A stretch of 64,000 nucleotides of DNA from Vanilla planifolia (lineage: Eukaryota; Streptophyta; Magnoliopsida; Asparagales; Orchidaceae): contig CM043877.1 of NCBI GenBank assembly GCA_023846275.1, positions 15,421,107-15,485,106 on the forward strand. The letters are read 5' to 3'. Positions 1-15,200 of the stretch are shown here, in pieces (position 1 is the first letter of the stretch; every line of letters begins with the position of its first letter). The notes beneath the pieces were generated by a model. That model did no database searches and was not told the origin of the DNA. It was given only the letters and a program-made list of their open reading frames with translations. Both the position numbers and the translations under genes were made by a program.

Positions 1-112
1 AACCAATACAAGGGATGGTTACATATACACTTAGAACCAAAACATGTTGCATGTAGATGAAAGATAATAAAAGAGAAATAAAAAAATATTTTAATACTCT
101 ATTGATTGGTAC

Positions 113-252
113 CTTGTGTATATAGGCTGCCCGCAAGATTTGCAAATGGTACAAAGTCCTTGCTGCAGCTGGTCAGAAAGATCGGCGATGTTTTGCTTCA
201 AAGTGATGATTTCTCTTTCCATGATAGAAATCTCTTCAAGATCAGACCTAGT
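113..252 (-). CDS. REN1: Coding exon 19, coiled coil ending in a Cys cluster; gene continues beyond the window
   Basis: A 140-nt exon after GTCATAG, ending ACAAG|GTACCA in phase 2. It encodes TRSDLEEISIMEREIITLKQ, then NIADLSDQLQQ and CTICKSCGQPIYTR. The first part fits the family's second coiled coil. An AG four bases further in would give an immediate stop and is excluded. No acceptor or stop was found in 1..112. Confidence 0.85.
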
Positions 253-3200
253 CTATGACAAGACAACTTATGCATTTAGTAGCAGTGTAACAAAAAAAAA
301 AAAAAAGAACGAAATAGTAAAGTATGTAATACGAAATGGCAAAAGCTAACCTTGCTATCTAAACAAGATGACATATGAGCAGGGAGCATGTTGGTCAAGC
401 CAAACTCTAAGTATGATCGCAAATCTCTCTCTTTCTGCAATTGCTCTTGCAATCTTTCAACCTGTTTCAAAATAAAATTAGCCTGTGATATAAATGGCAG
501 AAGCAGACTTGAGAAAAACTAGTAGCTCAAAGGAAGAAATTGGCAGAGAAATAAGTAAATCAATTGTAGAAAACTCTTAATTTGGAAAAAGAATAGTAAG
601 ATAACAAAGTATTAGCAGGAACATTTGGAAAAAATGTTCATTATAAATTTCAACCAACAAACAACTCGTGAGAAAGTCTACCTCACACATGATCGTGCGA
701 ACCAATTCCGATAACAAATGCAAGACCATAAAAGATGTATATTGGGAATATTGGTTTAAACAAAGGAAGTAATGCATTTTGAGAATGCCCATGAAAAGTT
801 ATCTTGAAGCCTAAGGGACAATCCTAATAAGAAATTAATTTAAATGGGATTCACTGTATAGCTTCGCTTCAACTATTACTTTTTAAGAAAGGAAGACTGT
901 GCCAACACATCATAAGCAGTTTTCCATGCACACTGGAACCATCACAGCAAAATCACTCTAGCTAAGACTTACTTTGTCCCCGAGGTAAACACTATCATGA
1001 AATAGTCAAATATTAATTTAATAGTTTTATGCAGAAATGCTTACCTCAATATCAATGAAACTTATCATCATGCTTGAAGCATAAAAGAAATGTTGATTCT
1101 TTCACTCGTACAGAGAACTAAAATTCAAACCAAGTTCATTTGAGGATTACAGTTAAGGTTGGTTTGGTAACTATTGCAATTTGGAAATGTTATTTTTAAA
1201 TGTTTTGTTAAGAAGTTCCTTATATAAATTTGTCAGAAGTGATTAAATTTGTTTTATATAGGAGCCACTTGGCATGCTTTTTGTGTCTTCGTGATTGGAA
1301 AAGTTGACAAAAATGAATTCTAAACCATTGGCAAAAACCTAAACCAAAGGTTGATATTCTCTCTTTCTAATCAGAAGAAACAATGGTATACTCCCAAGAA
1401 AAACCGAACAAAACCTGAAAACCGAAGTAACTACAATAAAAGAAGAACTAAATTGGAACTACGTATCAAGGGTTTACACAAGAAAAAACTAGTAGAAAAT
1501 TTATGATTGTTGTTATTTAAGGCCACCTTTTCTTTTACTTGTAATTCATTCTTGTTAAGGTCTCTACAAAGGACAATGGAATGAAACAAGCAAGAAGGAA
1601 AATCTTAGGCTGAAGCTTCCAAACCTCTTCTCCACCCTACCTAATGTGGTTGTGTGTGAAAAGAAAAAAAAAAAAAAAATAGTGAATGAAATGCAAGCAT
1701 CAGATTTTTCCCATTCAGGTTCTAGCCACAACACATTGCAGAACAAGTTTCCTACACCTGACAAAGATCTAACTTGAGTCAGTGAGCTACAGATATTAAC
1801 AAAATTGTCAACACTGTCATAACAGCAATGTCCAAGCAAGTGCCTAATGTTGATAAGATAGGATGTGAGATGCTTCATCGTGTGTCAAATCATATTAGGC
1901 AGCTCGTACTAGTAAGATCGAGACACTACCTTCTTTCAGAAAGCTTCTATTGTAATAGCTAAACAAAAATGGAAGGGAGTGTTTACCCAAGTACCCTGGG
2001 ATCCACAGAGTTGACGTTGTATGCAACTAGCGAAAGAACAAGTGAATGCCAACAAATTTTTTTTATGACTAATTAGTTCGTTTTTCATAGAAAAAATATC
2101 ATTAATTTAAACGTTTGTTTTGCACATCTCTTCAAGGAGTTCTAACTCCGTAGGAATATCAACCAATGAGCCATTGAACACAAAAATACACATCCCCTAT
2201 GTGCTCATAAATTTGGTGTGTATAAAATTGCAAAGTTGGAGAGCAAGGACATTAAACTACAAGTGACGAAGATGCATCAAAGCGGGGTAATAAAACCAAG
2301 CAGTTATTCATGTGAATCACTGATCATGATCGTACAAAAGAAGAGTCGTGGTTAATATGGAGATGTACTAATGCAGAGGTAAGGCAAGATAAGGCGATCC
2401 AACATGACCAGTTGAATATTTTTTGGGTTCTTTGAATATCAAAATGACTGGTTTCCACAGAAACATCAAGAACAAAACAGATTATAACATAAATGGAGGT
2501 TAGGTGGTGACTTGGTGAATTAACAACACTTGAACCATCAATGCAAGAATTCAATTAAGAAGAAATATCCCTTGCACTGGATGACCTTGGCAAATATATA
2601 TAAGAGCAAAGATACCCAGTTGATTAGAAATCAGCATGAAGTTGAGTTCTACAAGATCGGTGAGAACTAAAAAATGGCAAGGCACATCCAAATGATTCAG
2701 CACAGGATTGGTACATAAGTGTTCCTCACCTAAACCTATGACTCAATGGAATCGAATCCTCCTTGAAAAAAGATGCCATGACAAAGAGTGTATCATGGTG
2801 GACTTTCTATCAACACATATTAGCAAAAAAAAAAAAAAAAAACAGCAAGTCTATGGCAGCAGTTTTTTACGCCCTTCATATTTGATATCCTTGTAATGCT
2901 TTTAAAATCCTATAGAAAATTTTGACCGCCTATGAAATGAGGCATGCAAGAAAAGGGAAAAACCTTAAGCCAAAGTTTTCTTGCCTCTTCTGACCTCCCT
3001 TACCATCATGGAATTATGTGAGTGCTGATACAAGTAAAGATAGAGAAAGAAAGAGAGAGATGACATCGAATTCTTATTTTTCAGATGGTTCAAGCAAAAT
3101 ACTGTGTTGTTGGATAAAGTTTGCTGCAACATCAAGAACAAGTTACCTAAATAAGATATATATCAATGCAGTGTGATGTAAGATATTCCAAATGATACAA

Positions 3201-6200
3201 TTTTGATAATTAAAGCAAATACTAAATTTATTAGAACAAACAGAATAAGAATAACAAATAGTCAAAAAAGATCTTACACAAATCACATGAATTTAATTGA
3301 GAGAAACAAAAACGATCTTAATACTGCCACACCCCTATGTTTTACTAATATGAATGAGGAGCTAAATATATGAGAAACTAATTAATGATTAAACTGGAAT
3401 AGCTACATAGAGGTTCAAACATTAGAAGCTTCTGGGGCATCAAATGGTATATGGTCAGAAACTGTCCACGAAATTGAGTAAAAAATAGTGGGAAATGAGT
3501 AGACAAACATAAGTATGACAAAATAATGCAATAGAGTGAGAAATGATTTCTCACATTGAAGTATTGGTTTTACTTTAAATTGAAGTAGGCCAAAACCATG
3601 GAGAAAAGGCAGGATCACAAATGATCAAGGGAATACTCAGAAAATAGATACACAAAAGCAGTTATTCAGAAAAAAAAGGGGAACAAAGGCTCGTTTGCTG
3701 ATGCTGTCCAGTTGTTTTTTTTGTGAGAAAAGGTTTCATTAATATGATAAAGATAGAAAAACATCCCATAAGTGTATCAAAATAATTGTGAGGCTATAAA
3801 GGGTATATATGTATGGGTAAAAGCCTTATTAAATGCTTTCATAGGCAAACTAAAGATTTTGGAAGTTCTTGAAACCTCAATGAAAAAACAGGTGATAGCA
3901 TAGCATAAAAATCTAATTTTAGTAGGATGTTCTACTTTAAAGGCTTATAGTTTAATGTTCAGTTGAAATACTTACGCAAAGCTCCATTTTTAACGAATGA
4001 TTATGGTTATAAGATCATTTCTACTCACATTGACAACTTTTTAAAAAAGCTAGTTTTCAGAAACTCTATATTAAAGCTCCTCTTTAAACAACAGTCACAT
4101 TAAACAAGCTCTCAAATGACAAATAATACTGGAGACAAAATGAGGAGAGCATAAATTGTCACTACTTACAAGGAACCAATGAAATTAATAAAATGTAATC
4201 ATAGCTCAATCCTCCGCAGCTAAAAGAAGAAATTTCATTGAAGACGTCCATGTATCCCTTGTTATAACCATTGTAATATTTGAACATTTAAATTCAAATA
4301 ATTTCAGAGTCTTCAAATTTCAGGCATTCTGACACCAATCGGTTTTAAAACTTCTAAAATGCATCAAACATTTTTATTCTAGTCTATTCCAAGTTGAAAA
4401 CATTAGTGAATTGAAGCATACTGGTATCTTGACACAAGGAAAAATAGAAAAGTGCTAAGCACAATTTCAATGGCAATGCACCTCAGTACATGTTAAAATA
4501 ATTAGAAGCAATATAACAAGATAGAAGCAGAAGAATTAACACAATTTGTCTTTGAGATTGACTCAATCTCAAGAAAAATTAAGAATTTATCACACATGTA
4601 AAACATTATTTAAAGAACATACTTCTTTCTCAAGAGCCATGCGACATTCATGCAAACTTTCCTTTCTCCTATCAAGACTTTCCCACAAAGCTGCATTACC
4701 TTCGATCTGATAATAGATAAACATTTTAGTGCAGTACTACAATTGAAGTACACTTGCTTTCACACAGATTGAAATACACCATATGAAGGTAAGTAAAAAC
4801 TTGGGCACCTCTTTTGAAACTTTAGTTTGCAGATCAATCTTTGTACTTTCAAGCCGCATAATAGCAGACCTAAGTAGAGGGAGGACATGGGAGGCATGCA
4901 AAATTTAGGATAAATAAGTAATCAGAAAACATTCTTTGCTTACTCAAATTCAAGAGAGTTTCAACCATTCATCAATTATCTTAAGTACAATAATTGTAGG
5001 ACCGTGGACTCTTTGTCATACTGTGCTGATAGGTGTGAAATACGTTTTGACAAACTTAGGAGGAAGTTTCTACCAACGGTTTCCATAGAACTGTATATTA
5101 CACCTTTTATCACTCTGTATTGCATGATTTCCAGTAAACCACATGAAGTAAAAATATTCTAGCAGTTGAAATGTAAAAAAAACATGATCCTTGATTATTT
5201 CATTAAGTGGCTTTTGTGTAAAGCAGCACAACAATTTAATTTTATGTTTTGTTTTCCATGTAATAAAAAATTCCCAGCAGGTGTTCACATTTCTGCTCAA
5301 AGACCAAATAACTTCCATATATGCAGCAACTGGATTTACAATTAATTCTATTTTTTTTATTTAACAAATAATAATTGGGCACAGGGCTCTTAAAAATTGG
5401 TGGTGAATAGTTCACTCCGTTGAACATGTATGTCAAAGACAACTGTTCATATATGCTCTCTCTCATACAGCATCCTTATGAACTGCCACATAAAAAAACA
5501 AAGCTAATAGTCCAAATTTCAGTGGCCAGTTTTCTTGATAAGGAAAAGAGAGTAGGATAATGATTTTGATCTTTCCAAGCTTGCACAATAAACCAGAGAG
5601 CAACAGTTTATCTTTCTTGTGTGTTCAATAACATGTTAAATGTTTAACGGTGTAGTTTTGGAGTATAGACTGGCTAAGCCAAATGTATAACAGGGCAACC
5701 TAGGCACTAGTAAAAAAAAAAAAACCCTAAAGTTGACTTGAAAAGAATAGGTGGCAAAGAGATGAGATAGCAAGAAGGTAAAACTCATAAACAAAGGCAG
5801 GCGCTATGCCAAAATGGATTCCATGAATCTAAAAAAGTAAACTAAGAGGGTACATCATAGTCCAAAGCAACAGGTAGATGGGTGAAAACCAAATAGTGGG
5901 AGATAACAAGTCGATGTTAAGGAAAACAACAAATTCCAAGCTACCAGACTAATTTAATCAACAAAAGAGTCTAACACAGTAGTGCTTGAAGACGTATTCT
6001 ACCTCTCACTGTCATAGGATACATCCTGCTCATTACAAATATTTCTTTTTAATTCTTTTATGATGTTGAAAGGGTTAATTTAAGAAATTTCTATATTTGT
6101 TTCATCAGATTATTCAAACAAGTTTTGGAAATCCATAGGAATATAAAGATTCATGTAGTCAATGTCATGTAGTGAGACCAAGATTTGTTGTTATTATTAT

Positions 6201-9200
6201 TGTTATTTTGAAAACCCCAAGAAAATTTATTGATGAATTCTTCCAACACAAATATAAGATGATCTTTTTAATGGATGCCAATCACATTTTCTTAAATTAG
6301 CAAGTAGCCATCCCCTTACATTGGTGAAAAGATAATCGCTTATTTATTTCCAAACCTTTTGTTTTTTAATTAGTTTATGTTTGCTTTAGGAGAAAATTAT
6401 GGTAAAACCATTCTATTCACTCTGAAGAGAGTTCATGAAGTTGCAATAACATTTAAAATAAAAAGAACAAGAAAATGGAAGCCCAAAACGAAAAGAAAGC
6501 GATGCATTATTGATGACAACTACGCGTCAATAACAAGATTTAGGAACAATCAACTTTTCATTAATGTTTGTAAATGGTAAAAGAAACTTTATTAAGAATT
6601 TGATTAGCAAAAGCTTCCTATCTGGAACTACACCGTAAGGATTCTCATGTTTCTTTCTCTCCAAATGTTATAAGGAAAGCAATTTAAACATTAAAGATTA
6701 GAGCAATTCTTAGGAAGATTTAGTTGGAAAGATAAACAAGGTTCAAAAAAGAAGATTCCCTATGTTGCAGGCAATTTCACGTGAGGAATTGATTTATCTA
6801 TTAGCTCAAGTAACAGCAATGAAAGAACAAATGATAATAAATTTGCATACGTGGAATTTTTGGAATAAAGAGGAAAACCAGATATGAGGAATCCCATTTC
6901 TCCATAGAATGTCCTCATTTTTCAGCTGATTTGAATTCCTAGCAAAAAGTGACATATAAATTGGTATCTCGCATGTAGACACAAGAGTGCCATGAGACAT
7001 GGGGAACAAGAGAGAATGGGAGATTCATTGCTAAGAAAATATGTTCTTTTTCTTTCCTGCCTTACTTGATTGTAGAAGCTAAGAGCTGATTGGAAAGGTC
7101 TAACTTTCCACACCTATGGGATATATTCATTAGTTTTTGCATACAATTAATGATAACGACTGATCTAACTTCTCTTGCTTCCCCTGGGATAACATAAGCT
7201 AATGTAGAGTTTCTACTTCATATTTTGGAAACTCTATTAATTATTTTGCCAATTGATTACCGTTAGGTTGCTGGTTAGCCTAGTAGTCTTGGGTAATAAT
7301 AACATAGTTTGTACAGATTGGCTTCAGTTATAGCTATTTGAAATATTTCATTGCTATAACTCTACTCTACAAGCGTTTTTTCAATATGAAAAACTAGCTA
7401 ACATAGCACACTTTTAAAGAAACTAGTTGAATCACCTTTCTATGAGTTTTTATTGCAAATAAGGCTATTCTACTGTTTCTCATCATATTTAAGAATCTTA
7501 TTATAATCTGACATAACTAATCGATGTATGACTCTCCAGTTCCGCATTTCCCAAATCTTGTTAGCTGAATTGGTGGCCACAGTTGAGTGGAATTTTATTC
7601 GAACAAATTAATCCATTTGTTTTGGATAGCATTTCTAGGTTTTACTTAAAGCAGAAATAATATTCTGAGAACACTTTTCGTCATCTAGTGATTGAAAGAC
7701 ATGCACCATCATCTCAGTTGTTGGCTCAAATCATATCAATTTGCTACCAATACTCATTGGAAGTCAAAAGAAAATAACACCTTTTTAACTATTTTCATTG
7801 CTCATAATGCCTGGCTAAATAACAGGATTCATTGTCAATTAATTTTGGAAGGAATTTTATGAAACTAGGCAAAACATTTGCCAGTGCCACAGCTTCAATG
7901 CAAACATACATGGTGCTAAGTTCTCTTACTTATCCAGAAATGAAAGGCTCAAAGAACAGTGGCCAAAGTAGAAAAGATGTGGCCTATGTTGAGCAGAAAA
8001 GCAGTTTCCATTAGCATTATAATGGCATGCATCATAATGGATAGAACATTAACAACAATACAAAATAACCATACTTCTACTACTTAGGTACTACATGAAT
8101 TATTTAAAACCAATAAACTCATTCTCTTAAAACTCTTGCTTTCTATCCAAGTAGGACAACTCATTCTAAAAATCTCTTATCATATTTTTTCTAGGATATC
8201 TTCCCAAGTTTCAGGAACCAATGTTCAAAAAGTCTAAGTCATCTAAGCCAACTTTTCCTAAACTATTTTGCAATCAGTGCTACATCATCGATTTTGAGCT
8301 AATACACTAATTCCTAATCATAGCTTTTATAAGTGCAATCATTTATTCATCTTGACATCCTCATTTATCTGTAAAACACTTGGTCAAATTGTACATTTAT
8401 AATTTATAAGTCAATATACAATAACATATAACATTATTACTCACACTAATCCTATAAAATTTATATGCAATCTTAGTTGAAACGTTTCAACTATACATAC
8501 ACTAGAAATACTATAATCTATCTAGCCAAATTGGATCACATTATTGACATACTCATAAATTTCTTAAATTAGATATAATAGATTAATTTATGATCAATAA
8601 TTGTAATCATTTGTATTTTTAACCTAACTAAATAGGCAATTTATACATTCAATTTTAGATCAATTAAAGTGAAACTCCAAATTTAAGGGTATTCTCCATA
8701 AATTTGGCTTGCCTTAGTCATGTCGTTGCATATTAATTTGACTAAAAAGAACATCAATAAATAATGCAAAAATATTAGAACTAAAGCCAAGCCTTGATGA
8801 AATTTAATTATAATTAAAAAAATCTAGAAAATCCTCATTGAGTATGTACTCACTTCACTGCTTAATTACATGTCTTTAATAATTTTAATATATGCTAGCT
8901 CTTATCTTTACCAAAAAAATGATACCATTATGCAATAATTATTGCTAAAAAGTCAAATATTGCTACACTACATATAGACAATTACACCAAAAACCCTTAG
9001 CAATTTTCAATTTGCAATCCAATTAAACAAAAAATAAGGATGCATATTTATGAACTATGTATCAAACATCAATAGTACTAAGTGCACCAAAAGATATTAA
9101 ATGATAACTAAACAAAAAGCATATGATACATTAAAACACAAATAATTTTATAAAATAAACACACCATAACAATATCATGCTCACATTTTTCACTAATATT

Positions 9201-12200
9201 TTCCCAATACTCTAATCCATCCTCCTAATGCCATCCTAAACAACATATCTAAATTTTAAAGATGTGCAAAGAAAATGGTTTATATACCTATGATGCTCTC
9301 AAGTGAAATTACTTTTTATTAGGAAAAATTTATAAGATTAACCACAAATAGATATAAGAAAAATAATTAGAAATTTAAAACTTAGAACAACCAATTACAT
9401 ATACACATTGAATTATATTATAATTACTCATCAATTTGTTTTTTTTTTCCTAAAATATTATATGCTTAATAATGTGTTAAAATGATTTTAATTAATTTCC
9501 ATTTGTAGTCCTTGGTCTTCCATTGCTCAAATAAATAATCAATAATAATGAATTTTAACTAGCAGCACACTTTAAGTGTATCGCATAAGTTAAATCATAT
9601 ATTTCAAGTATATTTCATATTGTTGTGATTTATATTATACGTGCAGGTATCCATATTTAAAATATTACATGTTGGATATCATGCATAGGATGGAACCAAA
9701 CTATCGAGAGTATTTTATTGGAAACTAGAATGATACTCACTCACATTGTTTTGTTTCCATGTTAAGACAGATTTTCTATGGACACAAGCTATTCTATTTT
9801 TTAAACTTAGGTTTTGTTTGGTATATCATTGTCAAAGTTACTTTTTGGTAAAATTGTTTTCCAAAATGCAATAAGTCATTTCTTTGGCCATGTTTTGAAG
9901 CAAATTTTCGATCTAAAAACAATAAAAATAACATGAGAGCAAAAGACAATTTTGTTCTTCCAACCTAATATTAAAAACAATTATATTCAATCTTTTACTA
10001 AAAGCTCAAAAACTATTTTAATCATTTCAAAAGACTAATAATTTTATTAAGCACATATATACAACATATTTACCAAACATAACTATTCAATAGTACTTGA
10101 AAATAATACTTCTCATAATTATATTTTATTAATCAACTTAATATTTAACAACAGTTGTATTAAGCACAGTCTTAATAGATCTTCCCTTGCTAAACAAAAA
10201 AATTAAGAATGCCAAATAGGTTTGAAGATTACTACTACTGTAAATAATATTTTGCTATTTGGAAGACTATTAAGGAAAGAGAAGGAGGAGTATGTGCACA
10301 AAGAATAGCTTACTCATCATCACTGATGTATTCAATTGACTCCATTGAAAGGTTTTTCCTGGCCTGGAAGTCAAGTAAATAAGTGAATATAATGGAGCTA
10401 AATAACAGGACAGCATGGCAATGGTTACACTCACAGAGGTACGCCCCCATTTATTTCTCATAGCAGGTTGTAGTTCATATGATGCTCCAGTGAAATTTTT
10501 TACTCCAGAAGCAGAAGGTAAGGTATTAATTCTCCAATTTGTTGCATCAGCTAACAGCAAACTCCCAGAAGATTCATTAGACTTCTTTCTAAGTGGACAA
10601 GTCAAATTTACATTTTCACGATGCAGATCGCTGTCTTTTTGTACATCGACAGCAACAAAGGACATGCCGTGTGCTGGGGCTTGGCTGCCGATTGATTTTG
10701 ATGGCTTGATGTCAATATGCTCAGTCAAAGATGTTGAGACTCTGATTGAGTTTGTTGTAGAGTTTTCATCAGCCTGATCAAATGTGGTAGTACTCTAATT
10801 AATGCACTGCATAACTAATATATTCATACTAGCAATGAACAGAAACTCAAATGGAAGAGTTCAAGGCATAACTTCTTTAAGCAAGTCAAAAAATTCAAAT
10901 TATTCAATCTTGAAATCTAAGAAACCGTTATAGAACCTCCTTTGGCTCTTCATGCTACAAAGAGGTGATTCAAAGGACACTAATGCAAACTTAGCAAACT
11001 CTAGCAACTTGCAATGCAAAAACTGAATCTTATTGCTGAGCAAATATCATTTCCCATAGCCATTACATATCTAAAATTGCAGAATGCTTGTTCAAAAGCA
11101 ATTTAAAATATAATATCAAAGAATACTAACAAAGACTACCTCTCTAGATCTATTCAAACAAAATGTTTTGCCTGGCTTAAACAAAGTAATTTCTCTAACA
11201 TGTTTTGTATCACTAGAATCAACAGAATACACAACCAAAATCAACTCCAGAGTAACCAACATGTAAATATAGCTACATGGTTGAATTCAAGATAAGGATC
11301 AGTTAAATGCATCCCATATAATTTTGATTCAAGTTTCTTGCACTGGAAAAGGCAACTCAACATGGTACTTCTTACCATAACTGTTTGTGTATGACACGTG
11401 AGTTTAGAGAAAAAGTTTAAAAAAGAAATTTTGAAAAAAGGAATGGATATGAAAGAAAATAGAGTTTGGATAAGTGTTTGACAAACATAAAGTTTGAAAA
11501 GAAAAGTAAAAAAAAAAATTAAAACTCAATTTCCAAACAAGGAGTAAAAACTGATCTATTGATAAGTTACTTACAACATCGCTGCCCACATCACTGTTGG
11601 CCATGCTTCCTGCTTTGCTATGAACACTGCCAATGTCACTGCAAGCATTGCTCGCAACATTGCTTCCTGTGTTACTATCACCACCACTACCAATATTGCT
11701 GCTAACATCAGTACCCAAATAACTACCATCCTCACTAATGATATCACTACCAACTTCACTTGCACTGGGTGTTCCATCACAGAAACAATCTGGATCAACC
11801 TTCCTAGCTGCTTTTGGTTCATTCTCTACATCACCATATCTATCATCAAAAGGGATACCACTTGCTGTTGATTCGTCATCCTCAGCATCCTCATCATCTT
11901 CAGACTCCGTGTACAGCTCAGAAGAAGATTCATCTTGTGAAAGGTCATCCTTGCATGTTCCAATCAGTAAGCATGTTCAGAAGACGATAATTTTATCATA
12001 TGGCTTTTTCAATTGAAATTTTAACATAAACATACATCAAATATCTTGTAATATTCCTCAAGAAATATAATCACAATAGCTTGGGCATGGTTAGCAGCTG
12101 CAGCAGCTTGCAAAAGCTGAAAAGATCCATCTCCATCCATTTGAAAATCACTATCGAGTTCACATTCACCAGCCAACAGTGGGCGAAGAAGTAGTGGAGC

Positions 12201-15200
12201 CATACAAGCAGCCAAAGCAGATAAGCTCATCCTGTTCTCAGCTTTGTGAGCAGCAACGGTTAGCATCATCTGAAGAATCCTGAAAGAGCAGTAAAATGAA
12301 ATCAGCAGAGCATTCCATGCAGAATATCTAGGTTGAATAAGAGGAAAAAACATACAGAGACTTCAAAACAGGAGAAAAAAATTCTTTAGCTATCACAATG
12401 AGCATGAATTTGTTTGCAAGCCTGAATAAATAACTTTAGCCAAATTTTCTTTAAAATAGTTTATACACTATACCTTAACATGGCATCTCCTGCCATTTAA
12501 AAACCAATTAGCACGATTTAGAGTTTTGTAAGTGGCACAACAAGAACGTTACTGTCTTTCCAAGAGTGAATGAATTTCCTAAACTAATTTACATATCACA
12601 CAAGCACCCACCCACTTACAAGCGAACAAGTTCTTTAAGTAATTTCATAAATATTTGTATTGTCTAAAATAGATAAGATACTTCCCACCAAAATTTCCAC
12701 TGTTTTCTTTCAAAAGTGTCCATGCTTCTGTGGCAAACAAATTCCAATTCCTGAATGGATCCTAATAAAAGATCAAGAAGATAGATATAGACAGAAATTT
12801 GCACTAAAAACTTAAATGTAAACATAAAATCCAGTACAATTAATCTAAAGGGGAAAAATTCAACAGAGAAAAAAAAATGAAATTTGGCATCACTGTATTT
12901 ACAAATAAATATCCTAGCAGCAACAATGACAATGACAAAATCTTGTCTCGTGAATCCTCTGAAATCATTATGCTCTATCTATTAACTCTTCCTTAGTATC
13001 CAAACAAATAAGGTATTTTCTAAAAAACTCGCCATATTTTTTCTTGTCTCTTTCCCAATTTATTAAAGAAAATTTAATATCTCAAATCTCCAAAAAGAGG
13101 AGTTAAGTGTCTAATGTTTAATATATTTTAAACACCTTAATTGATACTTCTTAGTTTCTTCTTAATTAGTGCTATAATAATTCTCTCTTGATGCACACAT
13201 TTTTAGTATATATTTTAAAAAATAGCCACCCATTAAAGCATGCAACACCCAATCATGTCACCCATCCTAGTACTACTCCGGTGCGAGCAAACTTTACTAA
13301 GAGTGGCACCCACATCTTAGCACTTAGAAAAATATGTTAATTAGAAATGATTTCAATTTGCTAAATAATCCAATGCAATTATTAGAAATCATCACTTAAG
13401 GATTTAACAGTATTCTGTAACTACAAAAGTAAAGTTAATATTAAAAATTAGTTATTAAGAGACATGTGATAGTCTCTCAAAATATTTAACCTCATGAGGA
13501 AGAAATTTTGTGAAAATCCATTAACCTATGGACCTATCCCATAAGAAGTATGTAATTTAGCAAAAGAAATTGATCCAAGAAACAAAACATCATTACAAGA
13601 TTCACTCCATAGTAAACCTCTATAAAAACTTCTCTTTGTGATCACATATGCTAAATGAAGATAGAATGAACATTAGTTTAAATCAATTTTGATAAAAATA
13701 ATAAACAGCACATTGTGATAACTACATCGCAAAATTTCTCAGAAAAATTATCTCAAATTCCTAGATTCAAACCTTATTTCTAGCAGTGTTTTGGTCCAAC
13801 TACTAGAACCAAAGTTGCCATAATGGCAATGAAACATCTCAATTGTGCTGCAGGTTGGGAGCCCACAAAATATTTCAATGGAATTGAGTGAGACATTGAA
13901 TGGAACATCTAGAAGAGGTTGGTCAGAAAAATTTGGCCAAGATATGTGAACTAGGAGTGTGCTAACACAGAGTAGAATGGTTGAGGGTTAAGCCATATAA
14001 GTGGTTGGTAAAGTACAAGTGCAATGACATTGGGTAACCATACAGAAGTATCATTGTATAGAATGTAAAACAGGTGAAGAAGGGTTGTGGAAGTGGAAAC
14101 TGTACCGGGAAATGGAGGATTTGAAACATGGGCTTTTGAAAAAGTTCTCAAGGTCGATTAGTGCAAAGTATGTCTATAAGGAAGGTTTGTTAGTTTGGAG
14201 GAAGTGAGGGGAGTGCTCTTTGGTATTACGGAGTGAGTTTTAAGAGGTCAAAAAGTGTTGAGGACATTGGAAGGCTAACTCTCCATAGGGTAAATTGTCG
14301 AGTCATTATCTTGTGCATGTCTTGAGTCATTTTAGCAAGGGTTGGGGATAACTTAAGCATGAAAATTGTGGAGTTCGAGTGCATGAACTCAAGATGTTTT
14401 GCAGGTGGATGAATCACCATCGAAGAGTGACTTGTAAACATAGTTTGTTGTCATCAAGATGTATTAGAAGAGGCATTAGTGGTTTTAAGGGCTTTTGGGA
14501 GAAAACAATAAGGATATTATTTTAATTGAAAGTCTCAAGGGGAGATGGTCTTAAGATTATTTCTAGAAGTTTGGCAAGATAAAACGGGGAAAAATAAAGG
14601 GCTCTTGAGAGGTGTATGCCTCAAGCCTAAGCTACGAGAGGATGGATTGTCTCTAAAGGTCTTGAAGAAAAGAAGGCAAGGAAAACTATGGAAGCAAAAG
14701 ACCTCACGAAGTTTGGGTAGTGATGACTGAGGAATAAGTAGACCTTTTGCATCTTTGAGGAGAAATGGAAAGGATGTGTAATGAGGGGGATGAGGCCTCG
14801 AGATAGAGTAATACTAAGGTGACTTCGTGTAGTGTAGGATCTAAGTGGTGTTCTTAGTAATATCCTCATCCATTCTCCTTCTTTAACCTATTGTATTTGA
14901 TCAAGCCAGATTATTTCACCACACATGACATAAACTACTATATTTGATTTTTTTACATAATTGGATTATTTTCTAACATGTCTGCTTTCATTTGCATTGC
15001 AGTCATTTCTTGCTTGAATGAGAGATTACTGTTAACAAAGTTTCATGGAGAATTATAATAGTTCACTTTGTCAAGAAGCACCATGCAAAAAATTGTCACA
15101 TTCTTTCTTGACAGATGCTTAGCTAAATCTAAACTTTTTAATGCACCTTTTTCAATGTCAGCAGTCCATTGCTAAAAAAAAATTTTCTTTTTAGAAGTTT

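Noticed and set aside
247-252. Alternative acceptor ACTAG for exon 19
   Set aside because: In the required phase it produces an immediate stop codon.
4870-10313. Hidden exon in the long intron 15
   Set aside because: Exons 15 and 16 join in phase and match the family without a missing segment; the interval is extremely AT-rich.
10415-10777. 120-codon plus-strand open frame
   Set aside because: It is the antisense of RhoGAP-gene exon 14 and has no domain of its own; the minus-strand frame has splice sites and family motifs.
11404-11822. Other frames over the Ser/Gly exon on both strands
   Set aside because: Shadows caused by the repetitive low-complexity exon 13; only the spliced minus-strand frame joins exons 12 and 14 in phase.
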